A DNA stretch of 64,000 bases from Candidatus Avedoeria danica (GTDB lineage: Bacteria > Chloroflexota > Anaerolineae > Epilineales > Epilineaceae): contig JADJCV010000003.1 in NCBI GenBank assembly GCA_016703025.1, positions 1-64,000 of the forward strand. Reading direction: 5' to 3'. Below are positions 46,776 to 54,433 of this stretch, piece after piece. How positions within the stretch are numbered: position 1 is the stretch's first letter; each line of letters starts with the position of its first letter. The position numbers and the translations under genes were made by a program. The notes beneath the pieces are model-generated. The model was not told where the DNA came from and did not search any database. It was given only the letters and a program-made list of their open reading frames with translations.

Positions 46776-46789
46776 GGAACACATGTTCG
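46776..46789. promoter_or_regulatory. LexA box 1 upstream of lexA
   Basis: GGAACACATGTTCG, with inverted half-sites GAAC and GTTC separated by 4 bases, matches the Gram-positive/Chloroflexota-type SOS operator. It lies 51 bp from the lexA ATG. Confidence 0.8.
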
Positions 46790-46805
46790 ATGTCAAGATG
46801 TTCGT

Positions 46806-46819
46806 TGAACGTAAGTTCG
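46806..46819. promoter_or_regulatory. LexA box 2 upstream of lexA
   Basis: TGAACGTAAGTTCG, the same GAAC-N4-GTTC form, centred 30 bp (about three helical turns) from box 1. Confidence 0.78.
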
Positions 46820-46852
46820 ACGACTGGGGCCGCCCCTGAGCGGGCCCTCGCC

Positions 46853-47548
46853 TCACCGCAGCCCGACGCGCGCCTCCGGTGACCAGCGCCGGACGCCCGA
46901 GCGCGCCTCGGCCGGCAGCGCCGCCAGCAGCTCGCGGACCGTTCGCCGCAGGCCCGGGTGGACGAGGTCGGGCGCGACGTCGCACAGCGGGACGAGGACG
47001 AAGGCGCGCTCCGCCAGCCGCGGGTGGGGCACGCTCAGTCCGGGCGTTTCGAGCTGCGCATCGCCGTGGAACAGGAGGTCGATGTCGATCGGCCGGGGAC
47101 CGAAGCGCGGCGCGCCGGCGTCGCGTCGGCGCCCCAGCGCTCGTTCGATCGCCAGCGCGGCCTCGAGCACCCGCCTGGCCGGCCAGTGGGTCCGGCCAAG
47201 GACGACGAGGTTGATGAAGTCGCGCTGGTCCGCGAACCCGACGGGCGTCGTCTCGTACCACGGCGAGATCGCCACGATGTCCACGACCTCGCCGAGCTGG
47301 GCGAGCGCGCGCTCGATGTTGTGCGCCCGGTGGCCCTCATTGGCGCCGAGGGAGAACGCGACGAGCGTGCCGACCGGCGCCTCCGGCCGCACCGAGCCGC
47401 CGCGACCCCGCCGCTTGGCCTTGGCCGGGCCGGCCGCGCCGGCGACCGCCACATCCGTTGCCCCGACGCCCGCGTCGACGACGTCGTTCAGGACCCCGCG
47501 CGTGCCGTCGGCGACGCGGGCGGTCGGGCGAACGCGCGCGGACTTCAC
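46853..47548 (-). CDS. folK: 6-hydroxymethyl-7,8-dihydropterin pyrophosphokinase
   Basis: Folate-pathway kinase. The HPPK domain begins VGTLVAFSLGANEGHRAHNI, continues SPWYETTPVGFADQRDFINL and has the catalytic signature RFGPRPIDIDLLFHG, then PHPRLAERAFVLVPL. The GTG at 47548 overlaps the preceding gene's stop (GTGA) and yields 231 residues, including a roughly 60-residue Ala/Arg-rich N-terminal extension not part of the domain. The true start might be internal, but no good ATG or GTG is close to the domain. Confidence 0.88.
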   Translation of the reverse strand: MKSARVRPTARVADGTRGVLNDVVDAGVGATDVAVAGAAGPAKAKRRGRGGSVRPEAPVGTLVAFSLGANEGHRAHNIERALAQLGEVVDIVAISPWYETTPVGFADQRDFINLVVLGRTHWPARRVLEAALAIERALGRRRDAGAPRFGPRPIDIDLLFHGDAQLETPGLSVPHPRLAERAFVLVPLCDVAPDLVHPGLRRTVRELLAALPAEARSGVRRWSPEARVGLR

Positions 47549-50500
47549 GGCCGCCGTACCGCCGGCGGGAGCGCCGGCCCGGCGACCGCGTCGCGGCGTG
47601 GCCGCGGCGTGGAACGCGCGAAGCGGTAGCCGAACGGCAGGTAGATCTCCGGGGTGCCGGGGTCGACGATCGCCCGCGTGGCGGTCGGAGTGGCGGTCGC
47701 GGTAGGCGCATCCGGCGTTTCGGCGGTCGGCGGTGTCGCGGACGGCGTGAGCGGTCCCGGCGTCTCCTCGGGCAGCGACGTCGCCGACGGGACCGGCGCG
47801 GTCGTGGCCGCGGTGGGCGGCGGGGCGGTGGTGGCGGACGGCGCGCCACCGGTCGGCGTTGGGGTGGCGGTCGGCGTCGCCAGGATGGTCCGCGTGCCGG
47901 TCGGGGTGCGCGGCGGGGTGAGCGTCGGGGCGCGATACGTGACGCACAGGCGCGGCCGCTGCGCCGCCGCCGCGCTCTCGCGGCTGGTGAACTTGGCGCG
48001 CAGCTGTTGGGTGGGCAAAGCGTTCATCGGCTCGATCACGAGGCCGTCGTTGCTGGTGCCGGCGAGCCATTTCTCGACCTGCGGCAGCACGTCCCAGGCT
48101 TTGTAGCCGTATGTGGTGTCGAGGACCGGCGCGTCGATGTCGTTGCCGGAAGGCGGACGGTTGTTCCACGTGATGCGGTTCTCGACCCAGGCGCGGGAAA
48201 CCGTCGAGATCTCGGACAGCGGCGGTGTGGTGAGCGGCTGGAGGCCGCGGAGGTAGAGTTCGACGCTGGCGGCCTGCAGCTGGCTGCCGGCGGGCAGGGC
48301 CGAGACGTCGAACTTGAGGTAGATCGCGGTCTTCTCGGCCCCGTCGTTGTAGAGCTGGAGTTCCCCGCCGATGCCGAAGTTGTCGTCGGGCGACGTCTCG
48401 CTCACGTAGGCATCGTCCTCCACCTCGATGCAGACGGACTCCAGCCCGCCGGGCGTGCCGGTGCCGGGGGCCGGCGTGTCGGTCGGCGTCAGCGTCGGGC
48501 TTGGCGTCGTCGTCGGCGGGACGGTGGGGGTCGGGATGAGGTCCACGATCGGCGAGCCGTCGAGATCGCGGACCCAGACGCCGGAGCGGCCGGCGGCGGC
48601 GAACAGCCGGCCGGTGGGCTCGGTGCCCGCGAACGCGAAGTCAGTGGCGGCCACACGGCCGAGCGAGAGCTGGCCAAACCAGTCCGTGCCGCCGGTGTCG
48701 CTGCCGTAGATCGTCGGCACGTCGTCGCCGTCGCCCTGCTCGCGCCCGAGTCCGAGGAACACCGTCCGATCGCTCCGGAAGTTGGGCGACAGGGCCACGC
48801 TGCGCGGCCGGCCGCGCGCGGCCAACCCGCCGAAGCGATCCTCCCACGATGTGCCGCCGTTCGTCGAGACGAACACCTTGGCCCGCTGTGCATCGGCGGT
48901 GTCCTCGACCGCGACGAACAACGTCCGGTCGAGGTCGAACCGCGGCGAGATCGCCAGATCGTGCACGATGCCCTGACCGGCCAGCAGCCGGACGGTGCTG
49001 ATCGACTCGAACGTATGGCCGTCGATCGTGCGATAGATGACGCCGCGCTGGGTGATGAAGTACGCCGTGGAGTCCGTGTCGAATGTCGGCGAGAACACCG
49101 CGTCGACGATGTCGCCCGTGCTCGCGTCGAGGTCCTGCCAGCTCGCCCCGCCCGTGTCAGAGTACAGCAGGCCGCTGCCGCCCGAGGTGCCGTTCCACGG
49201 TTCGCGCAGCCCGAGGAGCAGGCTGTACGTGCCCGAGACCGGTCCGACGGCGGTGACGTGCGGCCGGCCGCCGTCGGGCAGCGCGGCGAGCTCGGTCCAG
49301 GCCTGTCCGCCGTTGCGCGACAGCCAGCGGTCGGAGTAGATCCGCTTGTCGCGCGCGTAGTTCGTCGAGGGCAGGAGCTTGGCACCGAACGTGCCGCTGA
49401 CGAAGCGCCGCACCCAGATCCGGCCCTCATCCGTGGAGTCGTACAGCACGGACAGCGTCGGCTGGCCGCCGCCGACGCGGTCGAGCCGCTTGGGCGTGAT
49501 CCGCGCCAGCGCGAGCGCACGGTGCTCCGACTCCCAGTTCGGGGCGATGATCGACAGCGCCTGCGCCGGCACCGCACCCGTGACGCTGACCGTCGGGTTC
49601 GTGCCGGTGCCGATCCGCAGCAGGCCGAAGCCGTCGAGGCCGACCCATGTCTCGTAGTTGTGCGGGTCGACCTGGATCGAGAGCGGCGCGATCGGTGCCG
49701 TCGTGATCAGGCTCCAGGACTGGCCGCCGTCCGTGGAGCGGAAGACGCGCCCGTCGGCGAACCCGACCCACGTCGAGTGCACGCCGAACCCGGCCTCGCC
49801 GGCGCCGATCGCCGTCGGCTCGGCGTTCGGCTCGGCCGGCCAGCTGGCCGGCGTCCAGACCGCACCGCCGTCCGTGCTGGCGACCATCGTCCAGACACCG
49901 CCCTGCTTGCCGACCGCGTACACCCGGCGTCCGACGCCCGCCGCGGCAAAGCCCACCGCAAGCGTCGTCGTCGTGGCCGAACTCGGCCCGAGGGCCAAGC
50001 GCCAGACGTCGGGTACGTTGTCGGAGGTGTACAGCCGGTCGCCCGTCTGCAGGAACAGCTGTGGGCGGTCCGGGGCGGCGAAGAGGTCGGCCAGCTGATC
50101 GTTCCCGCCGATGACCGGCGACACCTGCGTCCATGTGTCGCCCTGGTTGTCGGATGTCGACAGCGATGTCGTCCCGGTCTGCGCCGCGTACACCCGGCCG
50201 GTCGTCGTCGTGTCGAGCAGGTCCATCCGCGTGATGCCGGGCGGGCCGTCCCGGGTGGTCCACGTCATGCCGCCGTCCAGCGAGCGTGCGAGCAGCGGAC
50301 GGGATTGCAGACCGACGTAGAGCTTCTGGCGTTCGATGTCGTCGCGGCCGAGGGCAAGCGCCCGGACGACGGTCGTCTCGGGCCGCGCCGTGTTCGGGAC
50401 GATCGGCGACCAAGCGTCGACCTGCGAGCCGGCCCGGAACAGGCCGAAATCGTGGGTGAACAGGGCGTAGTGGCGAAACCCGCCGCGGCGCGTGTCGCCG

Positions 50501-50709
50501 ATGAACTCGACGGCCGCCACGTTGTCGCCGTACATCCCGGTGATCGAACGCCGCCACGCCGGCGTGGCGGCGGCGCGCGCGCCCTCAGCCGCCGGCGGCG
50601 CGCGGACCGCGGTCAGGAATGCAGCGCACGCCGCCGCCAGCACGACGCACGAGAGTACGACGTACCGTTGCGCGGCGCGGCGATGCGCATGGAGGGGCGA
50701 ACGGAACAT
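47545..50709 (-). CDS. Large secreted BNR-propeller and DNRLRE-domain surface protein
   Basis: 1054 residues, predicted exported. The ATG at 50709 begins MFRSPLHAHRRAAQRYVV and continues into a hydrophobic signal helix. The first about 730 residues hold BNR/sortilin-type repeats with D-G-G-x-x-W or similar: LARSLDGGMTWTT, ASTDGGAVWTPAS, RSTDGGQSWSLI and VSTNGGTSWEDR. A TPTPTPTVPPTTTPSP-type linker follows, then a DNRLRE-type stalk domain (DDAYVSETSPDDNFG, AIYLKFDVSALPAGS, RITWNNRPPSG). A second Thr/Pro linker ends with TPEIYLPFGYRFARS. The BNR part suggests glycan or protein binding. Co-directional with folK, overlapping by 4 bp. Confidence 0.82.
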   Translation of the reverse strand: MFRSPLHAHRRAAQRYVVLSCVVLAAACAAFLTAVRAPPAAEGARAAATPAWRRSITGMYGDNVAAVEFIGDTRRGGFRHYALFTHDFGLFRAGSQVDAWSPIVPNTARPETTVVRALALGRDDIERQKLYVGLQSRPLLARSLDGGMTWTTRDGPPGITRMDLLDTTTTGRVYAAQTGTTSLSTSDNQGDTWTQVSPVIGGNDQLADLFAAPDRPQLFLQTGDRLYTSDNVPDVWRLALGPSSATTTTLAVGFAAAGVGRRVYAVGKQGGVWTMVASTDGGAVWTPASWPAEPNAEPTAIGAGEAGFGVHSTWVGFADGRVFRSTDGGQSWSLITTAPIAPLSIQVDPHNYETWVGLDGFGLLRIGTGTNPTVSVTGAVPAQALSIIAPNWESEHRALALARITPKRLDRVGGGQPTLSVLYDSTDEGRIWVRRFVSGTFGAKLLPSTNYARDKRIYSDRWLSRNGGQAWTELAALPDGGRPHVTAVGPVSGTYSLLLGLREPWNGTSGGSGLLYSDTGGASWQDLDASTGDIVDAVFSPTFDTDSTAYFITQRGVIYRTIDGHTFESISTVRLLAGQGIVHDLAISPRFDLDRTLFVAVEDTADAQRAKVFVSTNGGTSWEDRFGGLAARGRPRSVALSPNFRSDRTVFLGLGREQGDGDDVPTIYGSDTGGTDWFGQLSLGRVAATDFAFAGTEPTGRLFAAAGRSGVWVRDLDGSPIVDLIPTPTVPPTTTPSPTLTPTDTPAPGTGTPGGLESVCIEVEDDAYVSETSPDDNFGIGGELQLYNDGAEKTAIYLKFDVSALPAGSQLQAASVELYLRGLQPLTTPPLSEISTVSRAWVENRITWNNRPPSGNDIDAPVLDTTYGYKAWDVLPQVEKWLAGTSNDGLVIEPMNALPTQQLRAKFTSRESAAAAQRPRLCVTYRAPTLTPPRTPTGTRTILATPTATPTPTGGAPSATTAPPPTAATTAPVPSATSLPEETPGPLTPSATPPTAETPDAPTATATPTATRAIVDPGTPEIYLPFGYRFARSTPRPRRDAVAGPALPPAVRRP

Positions 50710-50726
50710 AAGCGAACGTTCCTGTT

Positions 50727-50749
50727 GGGGCGGGCCCCGTGCCCGCCCT
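50727..50749. repeat. Degenerate GTAGGGGC-family stem-loop
   Basis: GGGGCGGG and CCCGCCCT arms separated by CCCCGTG. The loop matches that of the maeB-end copy. It lies upstream of the BNR gene rather than at a gene end. Confidence 0.5.
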
Positions 50750-50938
50750 CCGCGGGCCGACGAAGCACCCGAAAGTCCGGTCGAATGCCCGATCGTCCGG
50801 TCGACCGTCCGACAATTCTCTCGAAGGACCGATGCCCCATGCGATTGCGTGCAGAGGCGATGACACGACCAAGGCATCGATCAGGACGCACGCCGAGGGA
50901 ATCACGTTACGCCCAGTCGGACAGGGCGGGCGAACCGT

Positions 50939-51475
50939 TCAGTCGGCTCTGTCGCCCAGCCGCCACCCGGGCCGCACGTGCATCGCCTCGAGCCAGGCCC
51001 CGGCGACCAAGCCCCACACCAGCCAGGACGCGAACAGCACGCGGCCGTCGACCTCCCGCAGCAGCACCGGATCGAGCGCCGGCGCGACGGCCCAACGGAC
51101 CAGCGCCCACGCGCCGATGGCTGCCGCGATCGCCCACGCCCGACGCGGCTCGTCGGGCGCGCGGCCGAGCAGTGCGCCGAGGCAGCCGCCGAACAGGGCA
51201 CCGCCCGCGACGACGAGCACGGCGCCGAGCGGGGTCGCATCGGCGTACAGCCCGTCGAATGCCTGGCTCTGGCCGATCTGGAGCCAGCGGACAACCGTCG
51301 CGCCGACGGCGTTCAGCGGCACGGCCCAGCCGCGCACGCCCCCGGCCAGCAGGCGGGCCTCCATCTGGGCGCCGCCGACGAGCGCCAGCAGCGCCGCCGC
51401 GCCGGCGACCGCGCCGCCGATCGCGCCGAGCCATGCCGGATGGGCCGGCCGCGCCCAAGCACGTTCGGGGTTCAC
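50939..51475 (-). CDS. Integral membrane protein downstream of the SufR-like regulator
   Basis: 178 residues with about four membrane helices (AIGGAVAGAAALLALVGG, GAVLVVAGGALFGGCLGALL, RAWAIAAAIGAWALVRWAV, WLVWGLVAGAWLEAMHV). The GTG at 51475 overlaps the regulator stop by 4 bp, so the pair is co-translated. No family recognised. Context places it with Fe-S assembly genes, but a role there is only inference. Confidence 0.65.
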   Translation of the reverse strand: MNPERAWARPAHPAWLGAIGGAVAGAAALLALVGGAQMEARLLAGGVRGWAVPLNAVGATVVRWLQIGQSQAFDGLYADATPLGAVLVVAGGALFGGCLGALLGRAPDEPRRAWAIAAAIGAWALVRWAVAPALDPVLLREVDGRVLFASWLVWGLVAGAWLEAMHVRPGWRLGDRAD

Positions 51476-52089
51476 ACCGCGGTTCGGATGCGGTAGATGC
51501 ACGTGGCGCTGCCGTCCATCCGCCATTCCTCGCGCTCCACCGCGCCGCCGACGACGGCCTCGATGAGCCGTTCGTCCATGCAACAGACCTCGCGGTGCTG
51601 CTCGCCAAGGGCATGGAACGGGCACGAAAGCTGGTGCAGGACGAAGCCGTCCCCCTCCGGCTGCCAGCTCGTCGTGAACCCCTCGGCCGCCAGGAGCGAC
51701 ACGACCGCGTCGAGACGGTCTTCGACGGGCCGGTCGGCGAACGAGCCGCGGTTCGTGTCGGCGATCGACTCGGCCATCGCCGCGAAGACGCCCTCGACCT
51801 GGCCGCGGTCCGCGGCGCGCATCGCGTCGAGGAGCCGCGCGGTCAGGACGGCGAACCGGTTGTCTTCCACGATCGCCTGCCCGCCCGTCTGCGACAACCG
51901 AAACACGTGCCGCGGTCGCCCGCGCCCGGCGGGCTCGGCGGCGACATCGACGAGACCATCGTCCCGCAGCAGGTGCAGGTGATGGCGCACCGTCACCGGC
52001 GCCAGCCCGACCGCCTCGGCCAACGCCTCGACCGAGCCCGTGCCGTGCTCACGCAGGTACTGTAGGATGTCGCGCCGGGTGCTCTGCAT
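51472..52089 (-). CDS. SufR-like iron-sulfur transcription regulator
   Basis: 205-residue DeoR/ArsR-type winged-helix regulator. The N-terminal HTH is TRRDILQYLREHGTGSVEAL and LAPVTVRHHLHLLRDDGLV. The C-terminal half has the Cys pattern of SufR-family sensors: LSCPFHALGEQHREVCCM followed by DGSATCIYRI, able to bind an Fe-S cluster. SufR represses suf genes until the cluster is lost. Here it is transcribed divergently from an A-type carrier and sufS, which supports the call. A 12-bp perfect palindrome lies 14 bp upstream of its ATG. Confidence 0.75.
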   Translation of the reverse strand: MQSTRRDILQYLREHGTGSVEALAEAVGLAPVTVRHHLHLLRDDGLVDVAAEPAGRGRPRHVFRLSQTGGQAIVEDNRFAVLTARLLDAMRAADRGQVEGVFAAMAESIADTNRGSFADRPVEDRLDAVVSLLAAEGFTTSWQPEGDGFVLHQLSCPFHALGEQHREVCCMDERLIEAVVGGAVEREEWRMDGSATCIYRIRTAV

Positions 52090-52102
52090 GGGGCGATTAT
52101 AC

Positions 52103-52114
52103 CGTCTCGAGACG
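52103..52114. promoter_or_regulatory. Candidate operator of the SufR-like regulator
   Basis: Perfect palindrome CGTCTCGAGACG in the intergenic region between the divergent regulator and Fe-S genes. Farther upstream a 14-bp direct repeat GATCGGGTGGTTGA occurs at 52158 and 52182. Either may bind the regulator; inferred from position. Confidence 0.45.
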
Positions 52115-52357
52115 ATGCGGGTGCGCCCCGGCATCGCGGGACGTTGATCGGGAGGATGATCGGGTGGTTGAGCAGGTGGTGGATCGGGTGGTTGATGCGG
52201 GCGCGCAGTGCGGATCGCACGTGCGGCCGGCCGCCTCACCGCTGCCTGCGCTGTGCTACACTTGCGGCATCGTCCGAGTCCGTCGGCAGGCCGATCGAGC
52301 CGTCGTCGGATCCCCGTTTTCGGATCACCAGGGACCCCAACAGCAGGAGTGCATGCC

Positions 52358-52834
52358 ATGATCCGCGAAGATACTGCCCCCGCCGTCCGCACGACGACGT
52401 TCGTTACGCTCTCCCCGGTCACCCTGTCTTCGACTGCGGCGGTCAAGCTGTCCGAAGTCATGGCCCAGAAGGGCATGACGGATGCGGCGCTGCGCGTGTT
52501 CGTCAGCGGCGGCGGCTGCTCGGGCCTGCAGTACGGCATGGCCTTCGACAACGAGATGGATGAGGCCGACCAGGTCTTCGAGAGCGAGGGCGTCAAGGTC
52601 GTCGTCGATCCCGTGAGCCTCCCCTACCTGCAGGGCGCCACGATCGACTTCACCGACTCGCTGATGGGCGGCGGCTTCAAGATCGAGAACCCGAACGCCG
52701 TGTCGAGCTGCGGCTGCGGCACGTCGTTCAAGACGTCCGATCAGGCATCGTCCGGGGCCGAGGGCGAGGCCAAGGCGCAGGGCGGCGGCTGCGGCAGCCA
52801 CGGCAGCGGTGGTGGCGGCTGCGGCTGCAGTTGA
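52358..52834 (+). CDS. A-type iron-sulfur carrier (ErpA/SufA-like) with Cys/Gly/His tail
   Basis: 158 residues. The A-type domain contains VTLSSTAAVKLSEVM, RVFVSGGGCSGLQYGMAFD and the C-terminal ligand pair SSCGCG, the three Cys that hold the cluster or metal. After it a 35-residue extension ends GGGCGSHGSGGGGCGCS, with extra Cys and His not required by the fold. The ATG at 52358 follows AGGAGTGC. It overlaps sufS by 4 bp (TTGA), so both are coupled. Confidence 0.85.
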   Translation: MIREDTAPAVRTTTFVTLSPVTLSSTAAVKLSEVMAQKGMTDAALRVFVSGGGCSGLQYGMAFDNEMDEADQVFESEGVKVVVDPVSLPYLQGATIDFTDSLMGGGFKIENPNAVSSCGCGTSFKTSDQASSGAEGEAKAQGGGCGSHGSGGGGCGCS

Positions 52835-54150
52835 TCGAAGGCGGGACTGAGCCGATCGCGGCGGCAACGACGTCGCTGATGCCGCAGGCGGCTTCGGTCT
52901 CGGCCGGCTCCCCTGTCGCCGATCCCGTGCCCGGTCTCGATCCGGCGGCCATCCGACGTGACTTTCCGCTCCTCGTCGCCCATCCCGAGCTGATCTACCT
53001 CGACAGCGCCGCAACGGCCCAGAAGCCGCAAGCGGTTCTCGACGCGCTCCTCGACTTCTACACGCACCACAACGCGAACGTCCACCGGGGCGCCTACACG
53101 CTGGCGGCCGACGCGACGCTGGCCTACGAGGCGGCCCGCGCCCGGATCGCCCGCTTCATCGGCGCGCGCGATGCGGCCGAGGTCGTCTTCACGCGCGGGA
53201 CGACGGAGGCCGTGAACCTCGTGGCCGGCGCGTGGGGACCGGCGAACGTCTCCGCTGGCGACACGATCGTCGTCACGGAGATGGAGCACCACAGCAACCT
53301 CGTGCCGTGGCATCTGCTGGCCGCCCGGACCGGCTGCCGGCTGCGCGTGGTCCCGATCACACCCGACGGCCGCCTCGACCTCGACGGGCTCGACGGCCTG
53401 GTCGACGAGACCGTCAAGCTGATCGCAGTCGCCCACATCTCGAACGCCGTCGGCACCGTCAATCCCGTCGCCGACATCGTCGCCGCCGCGCGGCGCGTCG
53501 GTGCGAAGGTGCTGCTGGACGCGGCGCAGAGCGTGCCGCACCGGAAGGTGGACGTCACCGCGCTCGGCGTCGACTTCCTGGCCGCCAGTGGGCACAAGAT
53601 GATGGGCCCGATGGGCATCGGCTTCCTCTGGGCGCGGGCCTCGATCCTGGCCGGGATGCCGCCGTGGCAGGGCGGCGGCGAGATGATCCGGCGCGTGACA
53701 CCGACCGACAGCACATACGCCGATCCGCCGCAGCGCTTCGAGGCCGGCACGCCGTCCGTCGCGGATGCCGTCGCGCTCGCCGCCGCCGCCGACTACCTGG
53801 ACCGCCTCGGCCTCGACGCCTGCGCCGCCCACGATGCATCGCTCGTCGCCTACGCCCTCGAGCGGCTCGGCGACGCGCCCGGCGTCCGCATCGCCGGCCC
53901 GCTCGACGCCCCGTCGCGCTGCGGCTCGGTGGCCTTCACGGTCGACGGCGTGCACGCGCACGACCTGGCGACGCTGCTCGACGGCGACGGCCTGTGCGTC
54001 CGCGCCGGCCACCACTGCACGATGCCGCTGCACGCGCGGTTGGGGCTGGCGGCGACGGCGCGGGCGAGCTTCCAGGTGTACAACGGTACGGCGGACATCG
54101 ACGCGCTGGTGGCGGGGATCGCCCGGGCGCGGGGGGTGTTTGGGGTTTAG
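52831..54150 (+). CDS. sufS: Cysteine desulfurase SufS
   Basis: PLP enzyme releasing persulfide sulfur from cysteine for Fe-S assembly. Group II SufS features: IYLDSAATAQKPQAVLDA, NVHRGAYTLAADAT, FTRGTTEAVNLVA, EMEHHSNLVPWH, DAAQSVPHRKVDV, the Schiff-base Lys in AASGHKMMGPMG, and the active Cys in RAGHHCTMPLH. About 439 residues if started at TTG 52831; an ATG at 52879 is possible, as the first 16 residues are not conserved. The partner scaffold SufU is 7.6 kb downstream on the other strand. Confidence 0.93.
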   Translation: MIEGGTEPIAAATTSLMPQAASVSAGSPVADPVPGLDPAAIRRDFPLLVAHPELIYLDSAATAQKPQAVLDALLDFYTHHNANVHRGAYTLAADATLAYEAARARIARFIGARDAAEVVFTRGTTEAVNLVAGAWGPANVSAGDTIVVTEMEHHSNLVPWHLLAARTGCRLRVVPITPDGRLDLDGLDGLVDETVKLIAVAHISNAVGTVNPVADIVAAARRVGAKVLLDAAQSVPHRKVDVTALGVDFLAASGHKMMGPMGIGFLWARASILAGMPPWQGGGEMIRRVTPTDSTYADPPQRFEAGTPSVADAVALAAAADYLDRLGLDACAAHDASLVAYALERLGDAPGVRIAGPLDAPSRCGSVAFTVDGVHAHDLATLLDGDGLCVRAGHHCTMPLHARLGLAATARASFQVYNGTADIDALVAGIARARGVFGV

Positions 54151-54174
54151 ACAAAGGGGCTCGCGTGGCCGAGG

Positions 54175-54320
54175 AGGCCCCCGCCCCCGGCGCGCTGTCG
54201 CGCGCCGACCCCTCCCCCAATACTGGGGGCGGGGTGCAGAACGAATGCGACTCGTTCAAGACCCTCCCCCAGAATTGGGGGAGGGACAGGCTGGCCGCAG
54301 GCCAGCCAGGGCGGGGGCCT
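54175..54320. mobile_element. MITE-like element of nested stem-loops, 146 bp
   Basis: Exact 12-bp terminal inverted repeats AGGCCCCCGCCC (54175-54186) and its complement (54309-54320). Inside are ACCCC-type and CCCTCCCCCA/TGGGGGAGGG stem-loops (54208-54235, 54262-54285), a GAACGA/TCGTTC stem (54239-54258) and GCTGGCC/GGCCAGC (54290-54306). No protein is encoded. It lies between sufS and the SPFH gene. Confidence 0.65.
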
Positions 54321-54433
54321 CGCCGCACACCACAACCCCATCCGCCCATCCATCGTATGATCCCCCCGTGCTGCGTCCCCCGGACGGCACCGTGCCGCCC
54401 CGACGCACACGCGCAAGGAGGATCACACCAACC

